64,000 nucleotides of DNA, from assembly GCA_030847615.1 (NCBI GenBank), contig JAUMIR010000003.1, positions 25,735,001 through 25,799,000 on the forward strand, given 5' to 3'. Of the stretch, positions 33,148 through 45,731 are shown one piece after another (position 1 is the stretch's first letter; each line of letters opens with the position of its first letter). The translations under genes were made by a program, and so were the position numbers. The DNA comes from Gambelia wislizenii (taxonomy: Eukaryota > Chordata > Lepidosauria > Squamata > Crotaphytidae). The notes under the pieces are model-generated. The model was not told the origin of the DNA, did no database searches, and saw nothing but the letters and a program-made list of their open reading frames with translations.

Positions 33148-34638
33148 CATAGAATCATAGAGTTGGAAGAGACCAGAAAGGCCATCCAGTCCAACTCGCC
33201 TGCCATGCAGGAATACACAATCAAATCATTCATGACAGATGGCCATCCAGCCTCTGTTTTAAAAACCTCCAAAGAAGGAGACTCCACCACACTCCAGGAT
33301 AGTGTATTCCACTTCTGAACAGCTCTTACTGTCAAGAAGTTCTTCCTAATGTTTAGATGGAATCTCTTTTCCTGTAGTTTGAGTCCATTGCTCCGTGTCC
33401 TAGCCTCTGGAGCAGCAGGAAACAAGCTTGCTCCATCCTCAATATGACGTTCCTTCAAATATTTAAACATGGCTATCATGTCACCTCTCAACCTTCTCTT
33501 CTCCAGACTAAACATGCCCAGCTTCCTAAGCTGTGCCTCATAGGTCATGGCTTCCAGACCTCCCGCCATCCTGATTGCCCTCCTCTGGACATGTTCCAGT
33601 TTCTCAATATCCCTCCTGAATTGTGGTGCCCAGAATTGGACACAGTATCCCAGGTGAGGTTTGACCAAAGCAGAATAGAGTAGCACTATTACTTCCCTTG
33701 ATCTAGACACTATACTCCTATTAATGCAGCCTAGAATCGCATTGGCTTTTTTAGCTGCTGCATCACACTGATGTCTCATGTTCAGCTTGTGGTCCACTAA
33801 GACTCCTAGATCATTTTGCATGTACTGCCATCAAGCCAGGTGTCACCCATCCTACATCTGTGCATTTCATTTTTACTGCCCAAGTATAATATCCTACATT
33901 TCTCCCTACTGAAATTCATTTTGTTAGTTTTGACCCAGCTTTCTAATCTGTTGAGGTCATTTTGGATTCTGATCCTGTCCTCTGAGGTATTAGCTACTCC
34001 TCCTAATTTGGTGACATCTGCAAACTTGATAAGCATACCCTCTATTCCCTCATCCAAGTCATTGATAAAGACGTTGAATAGCACTGGGCCCAGGACTGAA
34101 CCCTGTGGCACCTCATGAGTCACTTCTCTCCAGGATGAAGAGGAGCCATTGGTGACTACCCTTTGGGTTCAGTCAGTCAACCATTTACAAATCCACCTAA
34201 CAGTTGCATTGCCTAGCCCACAGGTTGCTATCTTTTTTGCAAGAATATCATGGGGGACCTTGTCAAAAAGCCTTACTGAAATCAAGATACACTACATCCA
34301 CAGCATTCCCTTCATCTATCAAGTTTGTAACTATATCAAAATAAGAAATAAGATTAGTCTGGCATGACTTGTTTTTGAGAAATCCATGTTGACTTTTTGT
34401 GATCACAGCATTCCTTTCGAAGAGCTTACAGACTGTCTGTTTAATGATCTGCTCTAGAATCATTCCTAGTACGGTATTGATGCCAGGCTGACTGGGCAGC
34501 AATTATTTGGGTCTTCTTTCCCCACCCCCATTTTAAAGCTGGGGACAACATTTGCCCTCTTCCAGTCTGCAGGGACCTCTCCTGTTCTCCAGGAATTTCC
34601 AAATATTGCTTTGTTACCCAAATTGCGCAGAGTCTGTC
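33148..34638 (-). mobile_element. CR1-type LINE fragment (reverse transcriptase ORF2, disrupted)
   Basis: Frames on the minus strand give in order: SWRTGEVPADWKRANVVP, QHGFLKNKSCQTNL, VVYLDFSKAF, VPQGSVLGPVLFNVFINDLD, an RT box reading FADV in place of [46 protein letters not shown] and [14 protein letters not shown]. The frame is broken several times. The 3' end is a CR1-type end with the octamer-like repeat ATAGAATCATAGAG (33148 onward). The 5' part of the element is missing. Confidence 0.9.
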
Positions 34639-34810
34639 GGGATCCCACTAGTGTCTGAATTCTACTATGGGGAATTTTAATTAGCTCAAGATAGCTGCAA
34701 GAGGCTGAGTAACAATGGAACCTCTTGACTTATGTATACTGGTACTCACTGACAAGACTCCAGGCCAGGGGGTGCCATAAAAATGATTTTTATTGAAAAA
34801 TGATCAGGGG

Positions 34811-34849
<39 letters not shown>

Positions 34850-35370
34850 TCAGGCTTCAAGCAGTCACACAGGCTAACAAAGAAAGTAGGAAGTATTGGG
34901 GTAGAGGAATAGAGTTCAGGATTATACTCTATACTATACTCATCTGACAAGCAGAGATCTGTATAGAAGCTGCGATCCTAGTGACACAGACTGATGGAGT
35001 GGCAGGAGAAAGGTCATCTGTGCACACTTTGGCTGTGTTTGGGGGTGATAATTATATTTGATATTTCCCCTGAAGGGGTGGGTTTGAGTGGAATACAGTG
35101 TCTGCTGGAGTTTCTCAAGGTTAAACAATGGATCCTCCGGATGTGTTAATAATCACTAATGGTTGGAACATTAAAACGGATGGGTCTCAGGCAAACCTGG
35201 AATTTTAGCAGGCTACTTCCTTAGGTTTTCTGTGCAAACCTTGATTCCTTGAACTTGGGAGTCCCTGGTCTCCTACCAAACCATGTGGAGTGCTAATAAT
35301 AAGCCACTATATGCAATTTAACTAACTAATGAGTTATTGTAAGAGTAGGGGTATCAGGACAGGTAATGAT
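34639..35370. repeat. Unclassified dispersed repeat, copy 2
   Basis: It shares the blocks listed for 8241-9120 in the same order and orientation, with a (CA)n expansion at about 34811-34844. Its left edge coincides with the 5' limit of the CR1 fragment, so one element inserted into or truncated the other. Confidence 0.65.
34811..34844. repeat. (CA)n microsatellite
   Basis: About 17 dinucleotide units within the unclassified repeat copy 2. Confidence 0.9.
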
Positions 35371-36059
35371 TTGAATAACAGACAAGGTACATAGCAGTGT
35401 TTGGGACTCCTTGCTGAAGATGCCAGCCACAGATGCAGGCGAAATGTCAGAAACTATTCCAGAACACGGCCTCACAGCCTGGGGAAAGAAAAAAAAACCC
35501 AAGGAAAAACTCCTTGCTGAACCCAGTTCTTTTTTTTTTTTTCTTTTTTTTGCATTTCCAGATCGAACATAATCCACGCCATTCTGGTTGTATGAATCTG
35601 CTCTTAGTTGTTCATTATAAATTGAAGCTTCTGACAACCGTATGGGGAAAAGGAGTATAGATGGTTTGCTCCAATGATTTGGGACATGTAGTGTTTGGAT
35701 ATTTTCTGCTAGAAATGTTTTGCTTTTATGTGACCTCTTTTAGATCAGAAATGAAAGAACCAGCTAATCTAATTACTTTAAGCAAAGCAAGATTTATGGA
35801 TTATAATGCCAGAGTTAGCAACCTTTGCACGCCTATACTCACTAGTTATTAATTTGCATGTTTGCAGACTTCCTGTTTGTTTGCTTTTCCACACCCACTC
35901 TCTTCCTGCATAACTATAACCTGCTGCCATTTTTTCCCATTCCTCCTGCCTCCCCTCCATTAGATCATGTGTTTGACTATGCACAACTAATTTGTAAGTA
36001 AAGCTAGTTTTATATGTTTTACCAAGAAGACTAAGGCTGGCTTCCTGCTAGTTATGATG

Positions 36060-36460
36060 TTGTTAGTTAGATGTAAGACTTGATAACTGCTTCATATTCT
36101 CATTTGCTATCATGAGACTATTGCCATGACCATAAATGAAACCCACCTTAAAAGCCAGTCAGCTGTTTGGAACAATAGAGGGCTGTGCTGCTAATGAGCA
36201 GGCTGCTGCAGGATGATGTGACCAGCCCCTTCCACCCACAAGAGAGACTGCAAGAAGCAGAACCAGGGACCCTGTCACAACTCTTCATTGCAGCCTCACT
36301 CACTGGCAGGAAGAGGCTGGTCATGTCATCATACAGCATCCTGATGGCCAGCAAAACTTGCTTGGCTTTTAAGGTGGTTTCCAGAGATAGACGGGGAGTT
36401 AAAATGTAGTTCCAACATTGTGGCTATGTATTTAATGCAGGATCTTTCCTTAAATTTATT
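36060..36460. mobile_element. Foldback element, copy 2
   Basis: It is the same family as 21750-22150. The palindromic core lies at 36138-36383, from GAAACCCACCTTAAAAGCCA to GGCTTTTAAGGTGGTTTCC. Flanking similarity (ATTCTCATTTGCTAT; GTTAAAATGTAG) extends outside the palindrome on both sides. Confidence 0.75.
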
Positions 36461-36999
36461 TTTTTTTCTCTGTTAGACCCTGTGCCTGGGATCCTACATT
36501 ACTGAACATAGCATAAAAAGTTCCACAGTCACTACGCTATGGCTCCCCTCTCACCACCCCCAGGACTCAGCATTTCACTGCAACAGTGCGTCCACTACAG
36601 CCATTCAGTGGCTGGTCAAAAGTAGAGGACTGGAGAAACAGCTGGCTATGTCCTATGCAGACTGATGACATCATCTACTAAGATCCACTGGTGTCCTCCA
36701 AAAGTCATAGAGGGGACATAGCCACTTCTCTAATCCTTTTACTCTCTGCCAACCTTTCTCTACTTTCTCTCTGCCAACCTTTCCATAGCAAAAAGATTTA
36801 TACTTCAGGTTTGGAAACACAAACATTCATCATCTACTGACTGGTGATTAGAGGATCAGAGATTTATGAATGCATGACTATGTATTTTACAGATATCCAC
36901 TTCAAGCAGATTTTTCTGGATATATTATATTAATATTATTAATATAGCTATATTAACATATATGCCTAACCCATGACAATATCCTAAGAATCTTACACA

Positions 37000-37100
37000 G
37001 GCCATGCATGGTGACTGGTTGGGTGTGTTCCTGAGCAGCCAGTCAGCACACTGGGAAAGGCAACATACCCAAGAGTTTTATATACATAGGTCCCGTCTAC
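37000..37100 (+). repeat. Dispersed repeat ending in TATAT/TATC (copy)
   Basis: GACTGGTTGGGTGTGTTCCT, CAGCCAGTCAGCACACTGGG and AGGCAACATACCCAAGAG are shared with 12596-12700 (reverse) and 39780-39870. Confidence 0.55.
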
Positions 37101-37436
37101 ATGGTAAAAAAAATACGTACGCCATTCGGAAGATCACTCTTCCATACACACAGCTGTTTGGATTCATACATGTCATTCAGAAGGGGGGCTAGCGAATCCC
37201 CCATAAACTACATGGATTCGGCGTTCGGGAGGATTAGTGGATCTCGGCATAAAATACGTACAGCCGTTCGAATGGCTGATGGTCTGTACACCCCGTTCAC
37301 ACACATACGAACAGGCAGTGTAAGCTGATTGGCTGGCCGAGTAGAGGGGGCAGGGCTAGCAAGGAGGGGAATTGGGAGCGTCCGCCATGTTGGATTCCTA
37401 GCTAAGTGAGAGTCCGGTAAGTCCGTGAATTTTATA

Positions 37437-38807
37437 TACCGTATATTCTGGCATATAAGACGACTTTTGAGCACTCCAAAATACCCTCCAAAATTGAGGG
37501 TTGTCTTATACGCCAGATATACTTTGTTTTGCCTGCCTACCTATCTCCTGCTTCTTCGCAACCTTCAAAAACAGAGCAAAGAGGCAGGAGATGGGGCAGG
37601 GGGGTGAAGCAAAGTGTTTAGCAGTTCATTCTCCCCCCTCCTCTGCCTTCTCCCCCTTTGGGGAGCAATGGAAGGCAGAGGAAGGGGCGAACGTTGCGGT
37701 TTGCTGCGGCCGCTGCTCGATCGCCTGTGTGTTCAGCGGCCGAGGCAAACCGGGCATTTTGCCCCTTTCCCCCACCATCAAGGAAGGTGGGGGAAAGGGG
37801 TGAAAATGCTGAGTTTGGCTCGGCAGCCCCATTCCCTCCATCTGGGCTCCCTTCCGAAGCAGGCCAAGGCGGGGGAAGTGGGGCTGCTGAGCCAAACCGC
37901 TAGATTCGCCCGTTTTCCCCACCTTCAAGGAAGGTGGGGGAAAGGGGCGAAAATGCTCCGTCTGCTCCCTTTCACATTTTTGGACACATTGCTCTTATAA
38001 CTATGTAAAAAATGTATCCTTAATGTCTTAGTCCCTGGTCCATAGGGAATCCATTAACTGGGTGCAAGAAAATATATATATTTGTTTTTCTTTCTGTTCC
38101 TTTGAAAGTGCAAGCTCAGTGAGTAGAAGAACCACTTTTAAAGTGGAAAGGGAGGCTTGCCAACTGCAGTCCTCCAAATGTTGTTGGACTGTAATTCCCA
38201 CCAGCCTTAGCTAGCCAACATTGTGAGGAACAAACCATGGGGATACAGAGGGCCAACTGTATAACCCTTTCAAATCCATTAAAAGACAGAAGATAAAATC
38301 AACCAATCACTTGCTGGCAGAAGGACTGAAATGGTCAGCAAAGCCCTCCTAAGCCTTCCTAGGGAGGGGGTTCGAAAGACACAGAGCAGCCACTGAAAAA
38401 GTCCACTCCTTTATTAATAGAATCATAGAATCATAGAGTTGGAAAGGACCACAAATGTCATCCAGTCCAACCCCCTGCCATGCAGGAATACACAATCAAA
38501 TAATTCATGACAGATGGCTATCCAGCCTGTGTTTAAAAATCTCCAAAGAAGGAGACTCCACCACACTCCAAAGCAGTGTATTCCACTTCTGAACAGCTCT
38601 TACTGTCTGGAAGTTCTTTCTAATGTTTATCATGAGATCCACGTGAGTTGGGAAACAAAGAGGATCAGCTGGCAAGGCTCTCCCAGCCAGCCAGCCAAAT
38701 TGGGGGGTGGTCTTATATGGCGAATATATGCCAAACCCTAGATTTTTGGTTGAAAATTGGGGGGCCGTCTTATATGCCCAGTCATCTTATACGCCGGAAT
38801 ATACGGT
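37437..38807. mobile_element. TIR DNA transposon (non-autonomous), GC-rich interior, CR1 insertion inside
   Basis: The ends are inverted: TACCGTATATTCTGGCATAT at the left and the complement of ATGCCGG/ACGCCGGAATATACGGTA at the right, with TATA-like flanks. Next to the ends are AAGACGAC and GTCATCTTAT. The interior (37600-37960) holds two copies of a GGTGGGGGAAAGGGG-containing segment and several spurious open frames. No transposase is visible. The family is not identified. Confidence 0.72.
38418..38628 (-). mobile_element. CR1 3'-end fragment, minus strand
   Basis: It is nearly the same as 33148-33360: ATAGAATCATAGAGTTGGAA, GTCATCCAGTCCAACCCCC, CATGCAGGAATACACAATCA, CCAAAGAAGGAGACTCCACC. It is nested in the TIR element 37437-38807. 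Confidence 0.85.
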
Positions 38808-39319
38808 ATATTTATTTTTATTTTACTTTGTAAATAGGGAAAACCAAATGTCCGCTAAGCAGGCACCTTTTTAAATTTAAAAAAAAAGCGGCAGGAGATT
38901 TAAAACTGCCGCTTGGCTTGCTCGCTCCAGCCAGCTGGGGAAGGGGGTTCATACAATACTGTCCCCACGCCAATATTAGCAAACATAAGCACAGAAGAAT
39001 AAACTAAAATTAAGGCTACTTTGATAAGAATGCTAATTTAAACACTTTGTGCATAATGACAAAAATTGGCATGGAGGTGCATGATTAATAGACACAAGGG
39101 GAATGCTGCTGTAGATTTCACTGAAGCCAGGCTGGGGAATAAAGAGATAGGACTCAGTGTGAAAGGGGATGTTAGCGGCAGGGCCAGCATCCATGAGCCC
39201 AACCCATATTTGAATTCTCTCACATTTTGATGAATGAAGAGGACTAGTGTGTTGTATATTAAAAAAATGAATGTTACACTGGACGCAATTCTAAAATGAC
39301 TCAAAGAACACAGACTCTT

Positions 39320-39530
39320 TTTTATACTACGCAGTTATAGCACTATGATTCCACTTTAACTGCCGTGGTTCATCCTATGGAATCCTGGAGTTTGCAGTTT
39401 AGGGAGGCACTGGAGCTCTCTGGCTCAGAATTCTAAATATCCCTCCCTAAACTACAAATTCCAGGATTCCATAGGATGGAACCATAGCAGTTAAAGTGGA
39501 ATCACACTGCTATGATTGTGCAGTATGAAA
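39320..39530. mobile_element. Hairpin MITE (copy G)
   Basis: TTTTATACTACGCAGTTATAG pairs with CTATGATTGTGCAGTATGAAA. The interior has CATCCTATGGAATCCTGG and CCAGGATTCCATAGGATGG. Confidence 0.8.
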
Positions 39531-39689
39531 CCCCCCCCTTTGTGTCCATGTGTGCACTCCCAGTTCCTTATTAATTCATACATATAACTAGTATTGCTGT
39601 ACCCGGTGTAACATATGGCCTTATGTGCCCTGCTGGGGTTTCAAGTGGTGGTTGCAGCATGGAGCTTGGAGTAGCAGCCTTCCTTTCTC

Positions 39690-39875
39690 ACGGTTCAGCT
39701 ACATGGTATTATTTTAGGGAAAAAATATTGCATTGTTTTACATGTGGGTGGTGAGTGGCTGAGGGAGTGAAAGGAGGGAGGAGATTGGTTGGGTATTTTT
39801 CCTAATTGACCAATCAGCACACTGGAAAAGGAAATGTCCCCAAGAGGTTTTTTTATATCTATAGATGGCTGTGAT
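39690..39875 (+). repeat. Dispersed repeat ending in TATATCTATAGAT (copy)
   Basis: GATTGGTTGGGTATTTTTCC, ACCAATCAGCACACTGG and AGGAAATGTCCCCAAGAGG match the other two copies, more diverged. Confidence 0.5.
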
Positions 39876-40340
39876 TGAAATTGTGAGCAGTACACTTGAC
39901 AGTGACTTGTACCAAAGGCAGGCTGGACTCCTAGAGCATCTTGTAAAGCATTGTTCCTCAAAGTGGTGGTCCATGGACCAGGTTGATGCTCCATGGCAAA
40001 TTTCCACGAAGGAAAGAAAATTTTGTAGTCAATGGACATCAATACGGTGCCAATACCTGGCAGACTGGTGGGAAAGAAACACTACGTGTAGTTCCCCACA
40101 TCAGATAGCTTATTAAGCACTGTTGTAAAGGACACTCTCCTAGAGGTATGGGTACATGTTTGGGAGTAGCCTTAATTTTAGTTTATTCTTCTGTGCTTAT
40201 GTTTGCTAATATTGGCGTGGGGACAGTATTGTTATGCATGGGATCCCGATGTGTGAGAAGTTTCAAGGGCCAAACATTTCCCTGGGATTCCGTTTCCTTA
40301 GAAGGAGATCACTAGAGGCTTATGGCATTTCTGTGTGTAC

Positions 40341-40552
40341 ATCTACACTGTAGAAGTAATGCAGTTTGACACCATTTTAACTGCCATAGCTCCATCCTAC
40401 AGAATTCTGGGACTTGTAGTTTTGTGAGGCACCAGCACTCTTTTGTAGAGAAGGCTAAAGACCTTGTAAAATTACAAATCCCATGATTCCATAGGATGGA
40501 GCTACAGCGCTTAAAGTTGTGTCAAACTGCATTATTTCTACAGTATAGATGC
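40341..40552. mobile_element. Hairpin MITE, AAGTAATGCAG variant (copy H)
   Basis: ATCTACACTGTAGAAGTAAT pairs with ATTATTTCTACAGTATAGAT. The interior is the family pattern around ATTCTGGGACTTGTAGTTTT. Confidence 0.8.
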
Positions 40553-41551
40553 ACCCTGTGTCAGAGTCCCACAATATCAACACTCCAACTAACTCCTGTT
40601 CCACAGCAGATGTCTATGGCAGAAGTGGAGAACATGTGGACTTTCAGATATTGTTGGATTCATTCCTATCAGACCCTATCAACCTGGACAGCTGTGAGGG
40701 ATGGTGGAAGTAGCAGTTCGTTAGTATCTGAATGGTTACAGATCCATTACCGCAGTCTAGGGGGCTATAGTTTCCTAATATTTCTGCAGAGAGAAAGGTT
40801 GGATCTCTGTGTCTTATTTTCACATTCAGTTCCAGCAGGGCCTGTCTGAAAACTACAGACTTATCTTGCTTCTGTTGTTTACACAGGCCTCTGATTTAAC
40901 ACATTCCTTATGGAGGGAAAGAGAAAAACAAAACATTTTTCTCTTGCTATCTGTTGGGCCATAATTCCACTCCTACTGAAACAATTTTCAGAATGCTACT
41001 GACCTCTCTATTGTCAGGTCTTTGACAAGGCAGGTATCTATTTTACAGTGACAGCTGTACTTACAAAAAAAATGCAATCTAGAGTTATAGAGCTGCAAGT
41101 GATGCTGAATCTCTTTGTAGTTAGTGGCACTGGCTTTTAGAGACTTCTCTGAATGGTCTTTCAGACTAATCCCAAGTCCATCATAATAAATTTGGTATTA
41201 GTCCTGTTCAGACATTCACCCTGGATTGTTCTCACTGACCCCACCCACTCTACTGCAATCCCCTTGTTTGGCTCAATTGTTCTACACAAGTTGGAAAGGT
41301 AACTTCTATAACTAGAAAGCTGGTAATCTATTTGTATAGGCTTCCCTACAATTTAGAACCCCATGAAATCATGCAAGATGTCTTAATTGGGCTACCTACG
41401 GTACTATTACCCCTCCAACCAGAGCTTGGGAACATTACTTCTTGGGTTACAACTTGCCAAAGCTCCCAGGAATTGTGGGAGTTGTTGTCCCCCAAAGTAA
41501 CTTTTCCATGTTCTGCTTCCAATGTATGGAGGATGGCAGAACTCAAATCTT

Positions 41552-41760
41552 TTTCACAGTACACCATTATAGCATTTTGATACCACTTTAATTGCTACAG
41601 CTGCATCCCTTGGAACCTGGGATTTGTAGTTTGGTGAGGCACTAGTGCTCTCTAATAGAGAATTCTAAACACCTCCACAAAACTACAAATCCCAAGATTC
41701 CAAAGGTCAGAGCCATGGCAATTGAAGTGGTATCAGAATGCTATAATGGTGTAGTGTGAC
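41552..41760. mobile_element. Hairpin MITE (copy I)
   Basis: TTTCACAGTACACCATTATAG pairs with CTATAATGGTGTAGTGTGA, and TTTGATACCACTTTAATTGC pairs with GCAATTGAAGTGGTATCAGA. Confidence 0.8.
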
Positions 41761-41764
41761 AGAG

Positions 41765-44305
41765 ACGTTGTTGATGAAAGAAGGCACAAGGCCAATGAGC
41801 ATGGTCCCATCCTTTCCCTCACACAATGCGAACTGTGTCAAAATTGAGTGCCTGACCAGGGAAATGTTTGGGGGACAAAATTAAGTGTTGCATCAGATGT
41901 GGTGCACCTCATATGAGACAGCACAACTAGCATGGATGTTTTATTTGGGATCACCTAAAGCTTATTTTTGGATTGAGAAATCTTCAACAACTTCAGAAAT
42001 GTGGCCTGGAGTCATAACATATTACAGGACTTTCAACAGAAATAATGCTTTTGATTTGAGGGAATGCTTGTGCATCATCTTGACAGAAAGAGTCTTCTAG
42101 AAATGGAGTAGAGTGGTATGATACATTACCCACAGCAGGAGCATATAAAATTCAGTTCTTTATTCATGCTGCTCAGACAGCTCTGTTTCAAATGTTGAGA
42201 AAAGGAACTGGTTTGATTTTAAGTCATGTAGAACTACACATGACTCAGAGCTGGAGAGTGATGAAAAAGTGGCCATAAAAGGGGAGAGCTGGGCATAATT
42301 TTTTTCTGGTACCCTAAAGGGCTGTTTTCAGAGAAAGCGAGTGGCATTCAGAGTTTGTTGTTTTTTAACTGTTGGCAGTTTTGCCTGAATTCTGATACAA
42401 CTGTCACATTCCCCAGTGCAAGCCCTTTTCAAACAGGGATCAAAGATGATTCGTTCACATACCTCTGATGTCATAAAACTAACTTGGGTTGGATGACACT
42501 CTATTCTCCAGCAGGCAGGCACCAATAAGAGAGGAATGGAGAGGAGAGGAGAGGTGGGACAAGAGGCCAAGAACAGCTGATGAGCTCACGTTGACCTCAG
42601 AGGCCATAACAATACCATCATGAGCAGCTTCCTCTTGGGCTTAGCCTCATCTTCCCAGGTATCAGTAAAGACAGGTGGGGAAGGAATAGCAGTGAAGAAC
42701 CAAGAGGTTAGGTGAAACACTACGAGAGTCCAAGTACTAAAAAGTTAGCTTTCAGAATCTGATAAATGGATGCCAAATTCTATCGTAGTGGCATAATGGT
42801 GGCTACCAGTGTGTTGTATTGGGTACAATATTGGATCAAGGAGAGACTGTTTCTAGACCATGAAACTCAGTGTGGGGATCTTGTGTAAAGTCACGTTGTC
42901 TCAGCTTAATCTGGTGGTTGTGAAGAAATGAGATGGTTTCATCTGATATATAACCATCCCAAGTTCCTTTGTAAGGCTCAGGCATAAATGTTATACATGA
43001 ATCACCCATGTCTTTTTACAGAAAGGACCATAAACAAATGCAAGGTGAGTTGTTCTGTACTATCAGCTTGACACCCTCAAAAATGGCTTGCTTAGATTCA
43101 CCACCCATTTCCATCTGACATAGCTTAAAGCTGGTTAACAGTTGGCACTATAAACATGGACTGAGTTAGGAGATGGGCATCAACACTTCATCAAGTACAC
43201 CAGACCTTGGTTGGCAGAATGAATAGTGGAGAAGGCTCCTATCTGTCTCTGTATGTGGAATAAGGCCCGTGGAGCATCTTGTTCTTTGCCTCAGGCAGCA
43301 AGATATATTGAGATGGCCCTGATACAGTCATTTGAATGCCCCCTTCCTAATCCAGTACCAAAAAAAAAAAAAAAGGTAGAATACTGCTTGTTTTAAATCC
43401 ATCAAAAGTATAAAATGTGACATCAAATTGGACTTGCATCTATGAGTGGTAGAAAACAAGTTGAGATTAATTAAAAGATGGCTACTGACTACTAAGGATA
43501 CAGAAATTACCACAGTCTCACTTCTCAGATTGACTGTTTATGCACTTTGCTTTTCTACAGAGTCAGTTCATATGTTGTTGTACAACCCACTCTCAAATTC
43601 CATCTCTCTCACATTCCTCTTCTTTGCCAGCAGTAGTCAGTGACTTAATGGCATCTGATTTCTTAGGCTGCAATCTTTCACCTTCACAGACTCCTGCCAG
43701 GTTGTGCACGTATATTGCCAATGAACTTGAAATGATATCATGTCAGTTCCAATACCTGTTTGGGCTTATTTGGGGCTGTTTTTGCAGAAGTGTGTGTGGG
43801 TTAGGAATTGGGGGAAAGGCAAACTGCCCCACTTCTGTCATTATGAGTACTGTAAACCAAATCTAAAAATGAAAGTGCTTGGTGTATCTAGGGGCTTTGG
43901 AGGTGCCTGGGAGAGTTGGAGACACTAAAAACAGCTGGGGCTCCATGAGGCCCACAGGCCATACTTCCCCCATCCCTGTCCTGGTGGCCTGCACACCTCT
44001 TCACTGTTACTTGATCAGCAGCAGAAGCATAATAAATAATGCAAAATAAGCAAATGCAGACATGGTTCTTAAATTTGCATAATTCACATATGGACATGGA
44101 CTCTTGACTATTATCATTTTTAAAATCACAGGCGATATACAGCTTCCAGTGACTGTGAATACTAGACCCTGATCTAATACAGATGTACCTTGGTTATAAC
44201 AAAGTAGATGTGTTCCTGAGTATTACTGCCTTAACAGAAAATTTCGTATCTGAGGCAGAAATAACATGGAAAGGATAAGGATAGATTCCAGCACCACAAA
44301 AAGGA
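41765..44305. other. Intergenic stretch without recognisable gene
   Basis: No LRR, splice-consistent exon, or clear mobile element stands out here. There is an A-run at 43361-43374. Open frames are short and lack any protein pattern I recognise. Confidence 0.45.
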
Positions 44306-44309
44306 AGAG

Positions 44310-44542
44310 TACAGTTGTCCCTTCATATTCGCTTGGGTTTGGTTCCAGGACCCCTCATGGATACCAAAATCTGTGAATACTCAAGTCCCATTATATACAA
44401 TGGCGTATCAAAATGGTGTCCCTTATATAAGATGGCAAAATCAAGATTTGCTTTATGGATTATTATTTTTTAAAGAATATTTTCAAGTTGTGAATACTTA
44501 AATCTGTAAATATCAAATCCGTGAATATGGAGAGACAACTGT
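44310..44542. mobile_element. pogo/Tigger-like MITE (copy 1)
   Basis: TACAGTTGTCCCTTCATATTC at the left and AATATGGAGAGACAACTGTA at the right are inverted repeats ending in TA. GGTTTGGTTCCAGGACCCC and ACTCAAGTCCCATTATATAC are family landmarks resembling MER2/Tigger ends. Confidence 0.78.
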
Positions 44543-44989
44543 ATTTCAACATTTTTCAGCAAACCTTTCAATCAAATCAAACACAAATGTGAAAGGAATC
44601 CATCAGGGCAGCCTTGACTTAGATAAAGAAAACTTTTTGAACCATCTCGAGACCACCTGAAGGTTTCTTCCAAAATGTATCCAGGGATGATTTTTTTCTT
44701 TTACCAGCATTGACTTTTCTTATGATTTCCAGTCTGGTGGCCAGACTTACAGATCTATGCTTTTTAACATGCAGGAGATAGCTAGTGAGGCAGACTTCTC
44801 TGGTCTCTCCCCTTTCCTCTGCTTTGCCATTCATGCATGCTCAGCAAGGGAGTTGGGAGACAGCAGGTTTGCCTATATGAGGCAAAAAGAAGCAAATAGC
44901 TCCACAGTAAAGGCAAGTTGCAGCAGTTGTGATTTGTCTTAATGTTTTTTGGGGGGGAGGGGGGGAGGTAGATTGTAGGCATGTGGAGC

Positions 44990-45510
44990 TATCTGTGTTT
45001 GCTGTGCAAACGGGCACGCCTCTGAATCAAGATGACGGCTGCGAGTGAATTACTTGCATTTTTATTCTCACCAATTGTCGCTGCCGAACTGTATTTTTTT
45101 TTTTAAAAAAAAGCATATCTAAGGTGCAAAAGTACAATATTTTGCCTTAACAGAAAAACAAAAAACAAAATCCATTTTATTGCATTAGCGCTCGCTCGCT
45201 AAGGCAAAAAAAACCATGGTGGTTCTGGGTGCTTGCCTTGTTAGCAAGCCCTGCTCCCTACACTCGTTCAGCCAATCAGCTTTCAGCTTTGGCACCTTTA
45301 GGAAAGCGAATCAAATTGAATCACTTGTCCCAATGAGCAGGAATGTGTATTCCCCCTTCTGGTTTTTAAAAACTTCACAAAAAGCCCAAAAGGCTTTTCC
45401 TTTGGAGTTTTTGGTGGTTTTGGCCTGCCTCCTTCCAAATACAGCAATACGATGCAAGATCCCATTAAGACAGGTCGTATTTTCACCGTTTAGATAATCC
45501 TGTTGGTTGT
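44990..45510. repeat. Three-copy dispersed repeat, copy 2
   Basis: It contains GCTGCGAGTGAATTACTTGC, TCCATTTTATTGCATTAGCG, CGCTCGCTCGCTAAGGC, CCAATCAGCTTTCAGC and TTTTGGTGGTTTTGGCCTGC in the same order as the other copies, with the same orientation. Confidence 0.65.
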
Positions 45511-45731
45511 TTACCTTGCCTGTTGTTGGCAGGCACACACGGCATCAGCTCAAGTTTTGTTGCATTGTTTTACTGCAGACATGCTGCTGCAATCCTGCAC
45601 TAAACATCTGTGTTCCTCCAGACCGCCTTCAACACTTTCTTGATGCCAATATTGCTTTAAAAAACCCACACACCTCTAGCTAGACAGAGGACAAGGATGA
45701 AAAGAAGGCTTGGCTGGGTGTAAAAAGACTA

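Noticed and set aside
33063..34648. Reverse-transcriptase-like ORFs as an active element or retrovirus
   Set aside because: The layout and 3' end are CR1, not viral. The frame is broken several times, the catalytic box is changed and the 5' part is missing.
37501..38000. Several 80-128 codon GC-rich open frames
   Set aside because: They overlap on both strands within the TIR element interior and arise from base composition.
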